From NCBI GenBank assembly GCA_028564675.1, contig JAOVVO010000042.1, positions 15,001-79,000 of the forward strand: a stretch of 64,000 nt of DNA. Reading direction: 5' to 3'. The stretch comes from Onchocerca lupi. Taxonomy: Eukaryota > Nematoda > Chromadorea > Rhabditida > Onchocercidae. Shown one piece after another: positions 1 to 12,342 of the stretch (positions are counted from its first letter, which is position 1; every line of letters begins with the position of its first letter). Under the pieces are notes generated by a model. It was not told the origin of the DNA. It saw only the letters and a program-made list of their open reading frames with translations, and searched no databases. The translations under genes and the position numbers were made by a program.

Positions 1-2033
1 AAGCAAGATTGTCTTACTTTTTGTTGAACAGATCGCACCAATATGTTGAAATTACTTCCAGAATTTGATAATGGACGAATCAAATTGAGTAACAGTAATG
101 CATTGGCATCATTCTCCCCTTCCTGAAGTAACTGATTGTCATCGAATTGATTTCAAGATAAAAATTTTCAATTTGAAATTTGAAAGAATAAAATTTCTCA
201 TATTGTATTACTATTAAAGCAAACAAAAATATATTTAAAATTCTCGTTTTCACAGCAAAAATTTTTCAGCCCAAGCATTTTCTGGAAAAGCAAAGTTAAA
301 TTGCTTAGACGTATCATTTCTGTTAATTTTAGTTACTTTAAGTATCATAAAAGTTCGTTTCTTCTTTTTTCATTGATTATAGTAAACTGTGAATATCATC
401 AACTTCAGACCTTGAATATCATTAATTTATTTTACTTATCTTTTTTTTTGTGGATTATACTATAATTTGTCTTTACATTTCATATATTATTGCCCATTTC
501 CGCATTTTTAAAGTCACAGCTATATAATAAAACAAATCAAAAATTTGAATGAAACATTCATATTCAGTAGGAATATGAATAATTCAAGACTTTAATTCTA
601 TATAATGATCTGAATCAAATATCTTTGTGATCTTAACCTTTTAAAAGAGAAATGTGTAAAGGACACAGTAAATGATACGATGTTTCATTGCATGAAAATC
701 ACTTTATCGGATAAATATTTAATAGACTTATATCTGCCATATAGATACAAGTTTATCAAATATATTTTAAGCAAGTTGTAGTTTCAAGCAAATTTTAGCA
801 ATATAATGGATAGCCACTTAAAGCAATAATCTCTCGTTAGTGCATTGGAATATGAACCGTAAAAAGAGTGTCGTTAATCAACGGTCTTATTTTATTCACC
901 ATGGATTAACCAACTTCAGCAATTGCTAATGTGAATATTATAATTTAATATAAGCGGATTATAAGATTTGAAAAAAAAATTAAAAAAAAATAAACAGCAT
1001 TACAGCTTCGCTGATGGCGATGGTGATAAAGATGATAAAAGTATTGAAGATAAAGGCGATAGTTAATGTTAATCATCATTATAACTATGATAAGGGTGGT
1101 GAGTGATACGATGGTAATAGCAAAATGATGACATTATGTTGAACATTAATAATAATGGGTGCAGTGCTGATGAAGTAATTACCCTTGATTGCTCTCTTTA
1201 TAATTGTTTCAATTCACAGTTAAATCCAATATTTTATAGCAATTCTGCGCTTATCTCCAAGGTGCTACCACTATATGATTGAGTTAGGCCTGTCTCGTTG
1301 TTATTTTGCTGTCAGCCTTTCGAAGCATCGCTCAATACATCACATCTCTAGGCCTCTTTTACCTACAACATATCATTCCAAACAAATTTTCATAGGCTTC
1401 AGCAATCCATAGAGTAAAATGGGCTCATTCCTGAAGGAAAATATTGAAAATAATCATGACTTGCTTTAAAAGACATCGAAAAAGAGCAGCTAATGTTGGT
1501 TGAGGTAACCATCCTATTACGCTCTACCTTTTTTACCTGTCCTCATTTGTCACCCCCTTCTCCTCTTCATCTTTACTTTTCTTCTCCCTATTCTTTTTGC
1601 TGTCATCTTATCATGAAATTGGCCGGATAAAGAGTTAGTCCTTCCTCTACTTCGTAGCCTATGACAACTCTTCGACATTTTCATTTCTTCCTCGTTATCA
1701 AGTGTAGCTACCGTATCCATATGTATCTATCTCCTTATCATCAGCATCAATACTTTGAAAACGAATAAACAGTAATTATGCAACCAACCATCATTAGAAA
1801 ATTTGTAGTGAATGTTCACAATTTTTATGGTGAATTTTAATTTGAAAATTAACAATAAGTCAAGGTTGTAGAAGATAAATACTACCGTACACTGTTGTAG
1901 CCATTTAAATTGAATATGTACCGAATAATTATGTAAGTAATTTGGTGAATTAATAGATATTATTAAGGTGAAGTTTAATCGTTTTTTTAAACAATCTCTT
2001 GTTTTTTAGGAATCATTTTGCACATAGCTCAGA

Positions 2034-2068
<35 letters not shown>

Positions 2069-4950
2069 ATTTGTAACGATAGGCTAAGTGATCACATCAG
2101 ATGCCAAGGATATGTGTGCAATTAATGAATGCATGATTGATTTGCAAACGAGCCACTAAATGGCAGCTTTAGGATGCAAACAGATTATACCTCAATTTTC
2201 CATGTAATATACCAATTACTGAACTGCAGCATATTCCTATTAAATCAGGAGAAACTAAAATTTAGTTCGCAAACTATACAATAACTTTCTCTTTCTTTTT
2301 TTTTAAAGCATAAATTTTTAAGAGATTTTACACGAAATTTTTTAAGAGATATTATTGCTTCATAGAGCAAAAAAGAAGCAAGATAAATAATGAAAAATCC
2401 ACAGAAATATAATGTAGCATTTTCAACTATATTTTCGAAAGCTAGCATGTAAAGTTCTGTCATGTCAAGTTGCGGTTATCCTGCAAAATCTATAAACTTA
2501 AATATGCTCTTCTTTGGATTCCTAGTTAAGACATGTTTATTTCTCTCTAGCTTTTTGAAAAATAATAAGGATTTAGTACAGAAATGAAATTTCAAAGATA
2601 ATAGAAAGATTAAGAGATTTGTTTTATTGAAAAATTTAATTTTGCCAGATGATGCAAAAGAGAACTACGGTTTGTAATTTGTATAGGTTTGTAAATAATT
2701 TAAATCACACACATTTCAGATTTTAATGGAATTTTATAAGCTGAAATCTATTACAAACAGAAATCTAAGCAAAATGATGGCTATTCATGGATGCTCAATA
2801 TTTGTCAAAGATGTAAAATTCATTATTAGGAAGATTCTCCAAGAACAGGATTAATGAACTCTTATTTAATTATCTTTCCAATTACAAGAACGCTCTGGCC
2901 GCGAATCGACCAAGAATACAACTGAGTGAAGACGAATGGATTTTATCGTTCCACAGCCGACTTACTATAAAATATCTGAGGAAAAAGGAAATGATAATTA
3001 TTGCATTTGTTCATCCTTTAATTTCTGATAGCTAATAATAGATTTTCAATTTCGTTTTTGATGAAGTCGTGGGTGGCAGACAGGAAAAGGACCGTCGTCC
3101 ATGTGGGATGGTCTTTTCAGTAAGCAGCAGTATTATAATTTATGCATATTAATATAATCATAACAATAGTAAAATATGGGTTCGTTCGTTCCCAAATGAG
3201 AAATACAGAGAGGAGAACAGCGAAAAAGAAAGGAAGCTGTAGATATTCAGTCATTTCTACCCTTCAAAGCACTTCGGAATGCGGAACGAATTCCAAAAAT
3301 GTTCGGCGTAGGTGGCGAACAGCTGCTACATTACGCATTCCATTACTAGTTAGTTATGAGGCATTTTTTCCATTTCCATAAAACGATTCTGGACTTGTGG
3401 AAAGGAAAGAAATTTGCATAATCTAGTTAAGGCTATAACTGGAAATAACTGAATATGTCTAACTTCATAATTATTTTAAAAAAAAAAAATGTGGATAAAA
3501 TGACCAAAGTGAGGAAAGAGGCATTCAAAAAAAGACCATCAAAGACAAGTAGGTATACATACAAATTATTAAGTCGGAATACTGCAAATTCATTAAAAAT
3601 TTGGAATTTAGTATAATTCAAATTGAAACTTGAATTGGACAATTCGTAAATTTCTGACAATAATATCAGAAAATATCGAAAGAACCATACAGAAATTGAA
3701 GAGTTGTCAAATTCTAGAGTATTTGTGCCAAGTAAAATATATTTCTATTTGTTGATACGACCGAAAGTGTTATTTGTGATAGACGACACATTACAATGTT
3801 ATTTAAAACTAGTTTCAAGATTCGGAATGATTGTTAACCAATGTTATGGCCAGCTAAAATGCAGATATATTCCAAGATCGTAAATGGTAATCTGTTTCCA
3901 GACTTCTTAATTAAACAGCTCTATCAATACCGATTTATTGTGTCATTATGGAAATTTTCAAAACAATGAAATTTAATATCTCTATTTCTAATCTGAAATG
4001 TTAATACAATCTATTGACCAATTCATAATTACCAATTGACATATTATTTAGTAAAAATATAATTTATTGCAGACAAACATTTAATTGATTGATAAAAAAA
4101 CAGCAGTGATCAATCAGTGGAAATATTATAAAATTTATACAGTTTGAATATGAAGCAATTAAAGTTGTTTAGGCCTAAAAAGTAACCTTGTCAAGGACAC
4201 CAATGAGTAAACCAGGTCTAAGTTTTGCTCTTGTCCACAATGAACTCGTGTGATCATCATTCTGGCGAACTTCTACTAACCGCAAAAAATTCGCATCCAA
4301 ACTCATTTCTCGATAATTCCTATAAAGAAAATGAGTAACGAAAAAAGTTGGGAGTTTGTCAGATTGACTAAGAATTCTAAAATAAAACTCAAAAGTATGA
4401 AGTGTATTTTTTTTTTTGATTTTTTAAATCCAGAAATGACGAAATACTTGAACTGAACACTATGGGATCTATAAATTTGTTTGATTTCTACGAATGTCAA
4501 CTTGGAATTCATCAATAAAATTCTGTAAGACAAATAGCAAAAATGCTCATTGCAATATTGAGAAATTTAAGCTTCTTTAAAGTTTTGATAGAACGCTGAA
4601 GAAATCAGAAAATAATAAATGATTGACAATGTTGATATGCTAAAATGGGCGACAGGAAAGCGTTTCGAGATAATGTTGAAATATAACTATGTTAAGAGGA
4701 ATTACTTTATAGATATTATCGGCTGACTAATTCAAAGGTTAAATTACAATGTTGGAACCTGTTGGGTAAAGTTCCAAGTTTAAATTCTAATATTTTCTTG
4801 GATAGAGAGCAAAAAGATCGAAGTATGAAAAAGTTAAAAAATAGCCGATTTTAGAGTTTTTTAAGGAAATTCATTACCAAACTCTCATTTCAGTCAAAAA
4901 TTTCATTTATTAAAGATATGTGACCTATGGATGAAGTAGTAACTTCTCAG
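1..4950. other. AT-rich noncoding sequence
   Basis: No recognisable gene. Holds poly-A 2037-2066, a low-complexity GAT-rich stretch at about 1005-1110 and a C/T-rich stretch at about 1520-1600. A minus-strand frame at 2334-2460 resembles a short membrane exon ending at a GTAAAA donor but is unsupported. A plus-strand open stretch near 2880-3030 has more balanced composition and could hide an exon. Confidence 0.45.
2037..2066. repeat. 30-base poly-A tract
   Basis: Uninterrupted A run. The equivalent T run of 31 bases is at 11258-11288. Either could be a retroposition scar, but no target duplication is apparent. Confidence 0.9.
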
Positions 4951-4979
4951 GATTTTGGTAATTAATCAATTTTAATATT

Positions 4980-5450
4980 GTAAATTGGTATCATTTGTAG
5001 TATACTGTAAGTGAGATTGCGACGCGTTGCAGAAGAGCGAGAAATAGATAGAAAAAGATGAGACGTGAGAGAGGGATCGCGACTGGTTGGGTGATGGCGT
5101 AGCTGAGTGAGTGAAGTGAAAGGATGGAGTCTTATCCATCCAAACAAGTAGGCAGGCAGCTAGGCGGAGGAGGGCGGAGGCGGAGTGCGGAGGCGGAACG
5201 CATCTATCTGTCATCTGCCTGTCATTGTCATCATCGATGAGAGAAGGGCCACGCGGCTGCTTCTTCTTCCTTACCTTCCACCCCCGTCCTCTAACTTCCT
5301 TTCGACAATGAGCGCATCCGCTAGGTTACTCCTTACTTCCTCATCTTTCCCTTATTTCCTTCTTTCTTTCCCTCTCATCTATTTCATCTATCTATCACTT
5401 CGTATATTTGTCTGTATGCGTGTGAGTAAATGGGTGCATGGTTGAGTGTA
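4980..5450. promoter_or_regulatory. GC-richer, strand-asymmetric island (possible promoter)
   Basis: This segment is clearly richer in G+C and CpG than its surroundings. It switches from purine-rich (GCGAGAAATAG…, GGAGGAGGGCGGAGGCGGAG) to pyrimidine-rich (CTTCTTCTTCC, TTCCTTCTTTCTTTCCC) near 5220. Such a switch is seen around promoters and 5' UTRs. No downstream coding exon was found to confirm it. Confidence 0.3.
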
Positions 5451-7790
5451 TGATGTATCCCTCATTTTTCTTGCCATCTAAGGGTTACGGTATTTTGAGA
5501 TTTAAATATTCAAGCTGATGGCGAAGAAAACGACATTGAAAAGTAAATAAGCTTAAATAAAATAAAATCTCGTTGCAGCAATCAAATTATTTCCATTTTC
5601 CTTTCCACTCACTACATTTTACCATATGTCTGTGATTATGAGCACCTTTGATGAATGGAATGGTCAATTGAATGAGCAAATGACCAAACGAATGGTTGTG
5701 AAATATTTAGCAATTCAAAACAGAGATATATTAATGGTAAAGGAAAGTAGTCGTAAGATTGTGCGTGTCTCATTGTGTAGAATTGTGCAGAGGTAAAGGC
5801 TGATGAAAGAGTCAATCCACATTTCCTCCAAAGTCCATCATTTTATTGCTTTCTGCAAGATTTCTGACTTTTTCCGATGAGAATCCGTTCAATTTTCATT
5901 GCCATTACGAGCAACAACCCGATGGATCTCCTGTATTGGTAAATAAAAATTCATTCATTCACTTTTTTGTTTGTCATCTTCAGTGGTTAAGCTAAAAATT
6001 TCTGAGAAAGATGTCTTGCGATTGATTTCTGGGTCCCAAGCACTTCCTCTAGAAATGATTCTCTTCTATTTTTTGTTGATTCTCATATTGAGCAGAGAAG
6101 ACAGGATAAATAAAATGGGTCAAGAGACACCTAGCTGAGATTAATTTAATTGCTCTGGTCACAATGAAATAGTAGAATATGTGTATGTGTGTGTCTGTGT
6201 TGTGTTGAGATAATTGACTTTAAAGGATGGAGTAAGCTGATCACGCATGCATTGTTCATCAAGGATAGAGAGAATGATGATGATGATGATGATGTAATCA
6301 TGACATGGTTGGCTTCTAAAACAATCCCAGAGAGATTAAAGCTTAACCTTCGATCAATTCAGATACTCCCAGAGAAACAGCTATCCTACAGTTGACTGAA
6401 AAGCTGACATGTTTCATGCCATATCGTAGTACCTTACCTGCTGTCAAAGTGATGAATTTTTCATAAAACGATCAAAGTCGCTCTCAGTGGCATATAGGCT
6501 TGTTTATATTTATCGCCCATCCTGAATTACTACTTGATGGCATCAAAATACTAATTATCTATATTCTGCCATGGGTTCAATTTACGAATCTGTCCCATTT
6601 CCCTTCTCATTTATTCATTTCTTTTTTCTCTCACTTATTCTCTTTTTATTTATTTAATTTTCAATTTCCTATTTCTGAAACTTATCATATCATTTTTATA
6701 AATCTGCACAAATATTTTTCAAACAAAATCGAAATTCCACTTTTTTAAAGTTAATTATGGAAATCAAGCAGCGATTTCAAACAACTATTAGGTCGAAATT
6801 CAATGTTTCAGTAGAGAAAGAAAAGAATAGCTTTATCTCAAAATATTCTGAATACATGATTTAACTAAACATAATTTAAATATATTTCAAACTATTCATT
6901 ATTATTCGCTTGATGATAATGAATACTTTGGAATATATCGAAATTAAAATTTTCAATTTTACACAAAATGAGAGACATTTTGATAGTAACAATAAATATA
7001 GAAAATATTAAAAACTAGATGGGTCAACAAATGAATCCTTCCAAGCACAAAAAGACAAAATATTATTGCAAAATTTAAAAAGCAAAAAATCTTTTCAGAG
7101 AGAAAACTCATTTGGATATGCAACTAATAAATTATGTAATGAATTCGTTTTCCTTCTTATTTTAAAAGATCAAAGAGCAGTTTCAGTTTAGAGCCAACAA
7201 AAACTATGCAATTTGTCGAAAATTGAGGCGAAATATTTCATTAATAGCTATTTCTTTATTTGAAAATCAAGATCCTCAATTCAGGATGAAATTTCAGTTA
7301 TCGAAGGAAAACATCTCGAGAAAAAAACTTCTAGGCAGAATATTTTGTACAAATATATATAAGCACATCAGAATATTGGACTATAGATTCTATCATTACT
7401 TCATTCATATCCTCTATTTTGTATAAAACAAAAATTCTGAAATGTATATCCAGTACATAGTAAATTCTCAAATTTCAAATTCAACTTCTTTCTTATAGAA
7501 TCTGAAAAGTAGAAAGAATACAAGAAAAGAAGTATAAATGGGTGTAGTTGTTGTTGTTCGATCATCTTCATGTTTTTGTCAACGTCATAGCATTGTCGTT
7601 TTATTATTTACAGAAAATTTCCACAATAAATAAAGAATTCTACAATGAGCCTCTCTCACTTCGTTGTATTGAAATGTAATGATAATATTGTGAATTCGAA
7701 TCAACATTCAGTCTAGCTTTGAAAATACTTCGCTGTTGTTAATTGTGGAATGTATTCAATTCAGGTTCTGAAGATGAATAAGCCATGGGA

Positions 7791-7843
7791 CACATACATA
7801 CACATACACATACACATATGCACATACACACATACATATATAT
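7791..7843. repeat. CACATA microsatellite
   Basis: Imperfect run of CACATA/CATA units ending in a short TA tract. Confidence 0.9.
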
Positions 7844-10754
7844 CTACTCATACAGAAAAGGAGCTTTTATGGAAAATAAACTTTCCAACTGATTGATTGA
7901 CTAACGAATAACTGGCTCGATCATATCAATGAAATACAGAAAATTGAACAATAAGTACTAGTTGCATCCATTAATGTTTCACTGAGAATGATTGAGACGG
8001 AAGCTCTATGTCAACAAATATTGTGACACAGTGAATTCCGAAGATTGCAAAAAAATAACTTTTGAGATTATTAGGTTTCCAACTATCGTAAAACCATTAA
8101 TTATTATACTCATTATCAATTTTAACATTTTCATTAGTTTTTATGTAAAAGGTTTCGTAGTTTTTAGTTTTTCAACTTTCTTAGTTTCCAAGTTCTACTG
8201 TCCAGTTTTCATCTATCTACTGATTGTACTTTATTATATTGTTTCCTATGTGTTTGAAGGCAAATCGAAACTCATTACTGATTCTAAATGATATATAGAA
8301 TTTTGACTCTCATGAATTTCTAAGAGAGAAAATTACCTTAGATAATGAACAATCCAAATTCATTCATTTAAAGAATGAATGAATTGATCGACTCATTAAT
8401 GAGATGCAATAATTCTAGAGTTTATAAGGGCTTCAAATTTTTTCAAGAAATCTACCTACTAAAACACTTGTTTATCGTTTTGAGTGCAGCGAGAAAGCTT
8501 TCCAGTATCAAACTGCAATATATTACAATAATGTTTTAAAATGTGAAAAGAACTTGCTACTTTAAATTATACCATTAAATCCTATTCCATATTGTTAACA
8601 ATCATAGCACATTCGTAGATCTTTAGAGATATCTTATCATGAAATGCGAAAGAAGGTGAACATGAAAAATATATCCTAAATGTATATTAACAAATTCGGT
8701 GTAATAAATAAGTTACAGCACAACAGGCTGTTAACAGGATATCAGAAAACGATTACAGGTATGCAAAGCAACAGCGTTCAATCATACGGTATCTGAGAAA
8801 ATCTGAAATCGTTGCAACAGGTTAGACATTTGTTCTTCCGAAACTAAAATATCAGATGATGCTAAATGGTCTAATTTTTCCTTTATATTTAATTATGAAA
8901 AGACAAATAACAAATAAATCAGAGGAAATATACATCTATAAACCGATGAAGTAGTTTAGAAGTTTGACATGGATTAAACAAAGTTTTTTTTTTGATGACA
9001 TTTTTGAATGTACCCTCTAAAAGATACTCTAAGAAGCGATGCAAATTCCATTTGTTTACATATCTGTCTTTGGTTTTTTCATTAAAGCAAACATATCATG
9101 CTGTTTTTTGCACCTTTTTAGGGATATTTAATCCGAATCATTCTCCACAGACAATAATTTATACCTCACTAAGTATTTGGTCAGGTACTAGTGAAACAAA
9201 AAAGGGAAACGATGGAATTGGATAAGTAGGTGGATGCGTGTGGTTGAAGTGGTCCAAGCCGTTTAAATCATCAATTGTCACATTAGATTTATAAGTGTAT
9301 TTATTTATCTATCTATTAATCTATATACATATGTATGCGTAAAAATACAGGCAGACAAGGAGAAGAGGTGACACTTGACGTTTGATATGTCGCTCTTCTC
9401 GAAACTTCCAAATCTTCAAATCAGAAATCAGCAATTCGATATTTCTCAACTACAATCAGCATTTCTAACGATTCCAACACCTTAACAAATGCTATTGGAA
9501 TTCTCTGGCTCAAATTTCTCGTTATTTCACGCTTAATTTTATGAAATGTAAATTATACAGATCTAGGTGTGCGAAAATGCCCATTACAGTATGTTTGGTC
9601 AACAAGATGTGCGTTCACATCTTTCTATCCACTATCTATACTATAAATGTCTGCTTTTTTGCTCATATATCAGAAGTATTATAGTTAATTACAGCACTGA
9701 TGATTGTCTCAATGTTGCAGATATTAAGAATGCAAATCATCTGAAGATGTAGTTCGGGTTATCTCAAAATATTGAACTACTCAATCTTGCATCATGTGTT
9801 AATGCTTTGCTTATATCAGCTTCATTTTTTAGCGTAAGCTCTTTTTAGCATCTTATCGTTGACAAACAAAAAAAGACCTCTTTTTATTGGAAAATCTAAT
9901 GAATATAATGAAGGGAGAAATGAAACTTAATCTCTTCAAGTATGTCATTTGTCGGCAAACAGAAATGAAGTCCTTTACAGTCGATTTTATCCGAACTTCT
10001 TCATGCAGTTTAATTTGGACAAAAATAATTAGCATGTACAATTGATAAGCTTGATTTTTAAAGCAAAATACTCCGCATAGCATTATCTCAACAAATACAA
10101 TCCGTTGATGACATGAAATAAAAAGAAATAGAAAGAAACTTGAATCATAAAGTTAGCGAAAGATCAAAATTGAAATTGATTATCAGTATTTCGAAACATT
10201 TTCATTATTTACTCCATTCGGTCGAATTCAATTAGATAAGTTCAAAGACAAGCTGTATAAAGATTTTCAGTCAGAATATGAGTAAGAGATAAATGAAACT
10301 AAAAACCGGAATTGTGCATTCCAGCTTTTTTATCCATTTTTAAACATTGTATGATATTTTAGCTTTCCTTAACAGCAGATATAAGTGAATGCTGAATAAC
10401 TAAAAGCTAAAATTATAAGTTCCATAACAAGCACTGGAATTTTGGAATCTTAAAATACAAATTTAGTACATACTTTTTTGCAGCCATTTTTTTGTATTCC
10501 AGGACAAAAGAGATATTTAGATAAATTCTACTGTAACTTTGTGATGCAATTTAGAAAAAAGACTGGAATAAATTTAGTCTCCCAGCAGAAGGATTAATCA
10601 GTAATAAAAGAAAATTATCTTCTATGAGAAGCCAAAAAATTTGCACGGTTGGCTAACTAAAAAAATGACGATAAATAACGGTAAAAATGATAACGATAAA
10701 TTCGCAATCACTTAATTTCATCCATTGGACAAGTTATCTACAACACATTTAAGT

Positions 10755-10810
10755 ATTTCAGCATATTAATGAAAACTACATAATTTCAGCATATTAATGC
10801 AAACTACATA
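10755..10810. repeat. 28-bp tandem duplication
   Basis: ATTTCAGCATATTAATG[A/C]AAACTACATA occurs twice head-to-tail (10755-10782 and 10783-10810) with one mismatch, which suggests a recent duplication. Confidence 0.9.
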
Positions 10811-11256
10811 AATCAATAAATATATTGAGGATTCCATATAAATGAACAATTACCATTTCATGAATAATAATATAATAAACAAATAAAAAAATAAAATAAA
10901 GAAAAAAATTAAAAAAAAAAAAAAAAAAAAAACATCAACATAAAAAACAGTGCTATACCAAAGAAATATAACAGCTCATTTCTTATACCATACCATTTAA
11001 ACTTTATACTGGATTAGTACAATTCAACATACAACAACAAGAATGAGACTTGATGAAAGAAAAATGTCATTATACTTTAAAAATGTACGTTTTCCCACTT
11101 CTATTTCCTTTTTTTTTAAAGTTATGTGTTTCCTACTAGAAAAATATATCCATATTCAAAAACAACACACTTCTCTTTTCTTCTATTTTCTTATTTTTTC
11201 CGACAACTTATAATCCTTTTTGCCTTATTCTTCCTTTTTTTTTTAGTTTTTTGTTT

Positions 11257-11290
<34 letters not shown>

Positions 11291-12342
11291 TAGCCATAGG
11301 ACGTTATAAATCCCTATCTTCTTTTGAGTCAAACTATTTTTGCTTTTATATTATTCATCAATCAAACTATTTTACCTACTATGAATGCTTTGAATATGAT
11401 TTAACTGGTTTAACTTCAGAAATCGCAAGCATTTTCTGAATATTCTAAGTAATCAAAATTTGGATTTCCAATAATTTACCATCCAAACAAAATTTGAACT
11501 GTTCTACCGATGGATTATCCGACTGAATTTAATGATACTGCACCAAATTATTATCAACAAAAGCTTCATATACACAGGCCCTTAAATCTGGATTTAAATC
11601 GTTTGAAATGAAACACACAAACAAGACTTTTATTACATTTCAATAACAAATATAGAAGTGATATAAAAAAGCTGAAATCATCGTTTCATGAAAATTGAAA
11701 GAAAAAAAGTTCTTTCTCGATGAACCCGATTAACTGGAAAAGCCTAGTATCTATGAAAAGAATAATCTGAGCAAAGTTTTCAATGAAATAAAATTAAAAA
11801 ATTAAGGAAATTTAATGATGAAGACATGATGTCAAAGACAGGAAAATAAAAATGTGATACGAACTGATGATAACATCATAATTATATATTTATATCAAAT
11901 ACATGACAAACAAAAAAGACAGTAAAATACATTAAATATTCTTTATTTTCCAAAGATTAATTATAGATGACTGTGAACAGATATGGAAACATATAGAACA
12001 ATTTTTTTGAAAATATAAAAAATAAAAACTAACAAAATTAAAAATGAAGAAATTTAAATCAGCAACTTGCATTTTCTCGCGAAATAAAAAAAAAGCTTAA
12101 TAAATTTCTAATATTAATCATCCTGAACTGACTGGAGAGAAATATCTTTGAGAGTACAACATTAACAAATTATATGGTTTTCTTCATAAAGTTAAGCTTC
12201 AATAAATCGATAAAAAAAATTTTTCTTTAATTTGAGGAAATAATATTTTCTTCACAAAAATAACATTTTTCAAAAACCAAGTGTAAAATAGTAAAACAAT
12301 TTCAAAATAGTAACATAGCTTCGATAGATACTGAAATTATAT

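Larger units (their letters stand above)
5451..12342. other. AT-rich noncoding sequence with simple repeats
   Basis: Includes (GAT)n at about 6274-6293, a CACATA repeat at 7791-7843, a 28-bp tandem duplication at 10755-10810, poly-A near 10912-10931 and poly-T 11258-11288. The 99-codon frame at 7992-8291 is hydrophobic and A/T-driven, and is not accepted as a gene. The end at 12342 is the 3' side of the anoctamin gene. Confidence 0.45.

Noticed and set aside
3433..3660. Minus-strand 75-codon frame with membrane-like segments
   Set aside because: Includes a homopolymer-encoded Phe run and A/T-driven composition; no supporting neighbours.
7992..8291. 99-codon plus-strand open frame, strongly hydrophobic
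   Set aside because: Phe/Ile/Leu/Val-rich translation is expected of AT-rich DNA; no splice context, family motif or balanced codon use.
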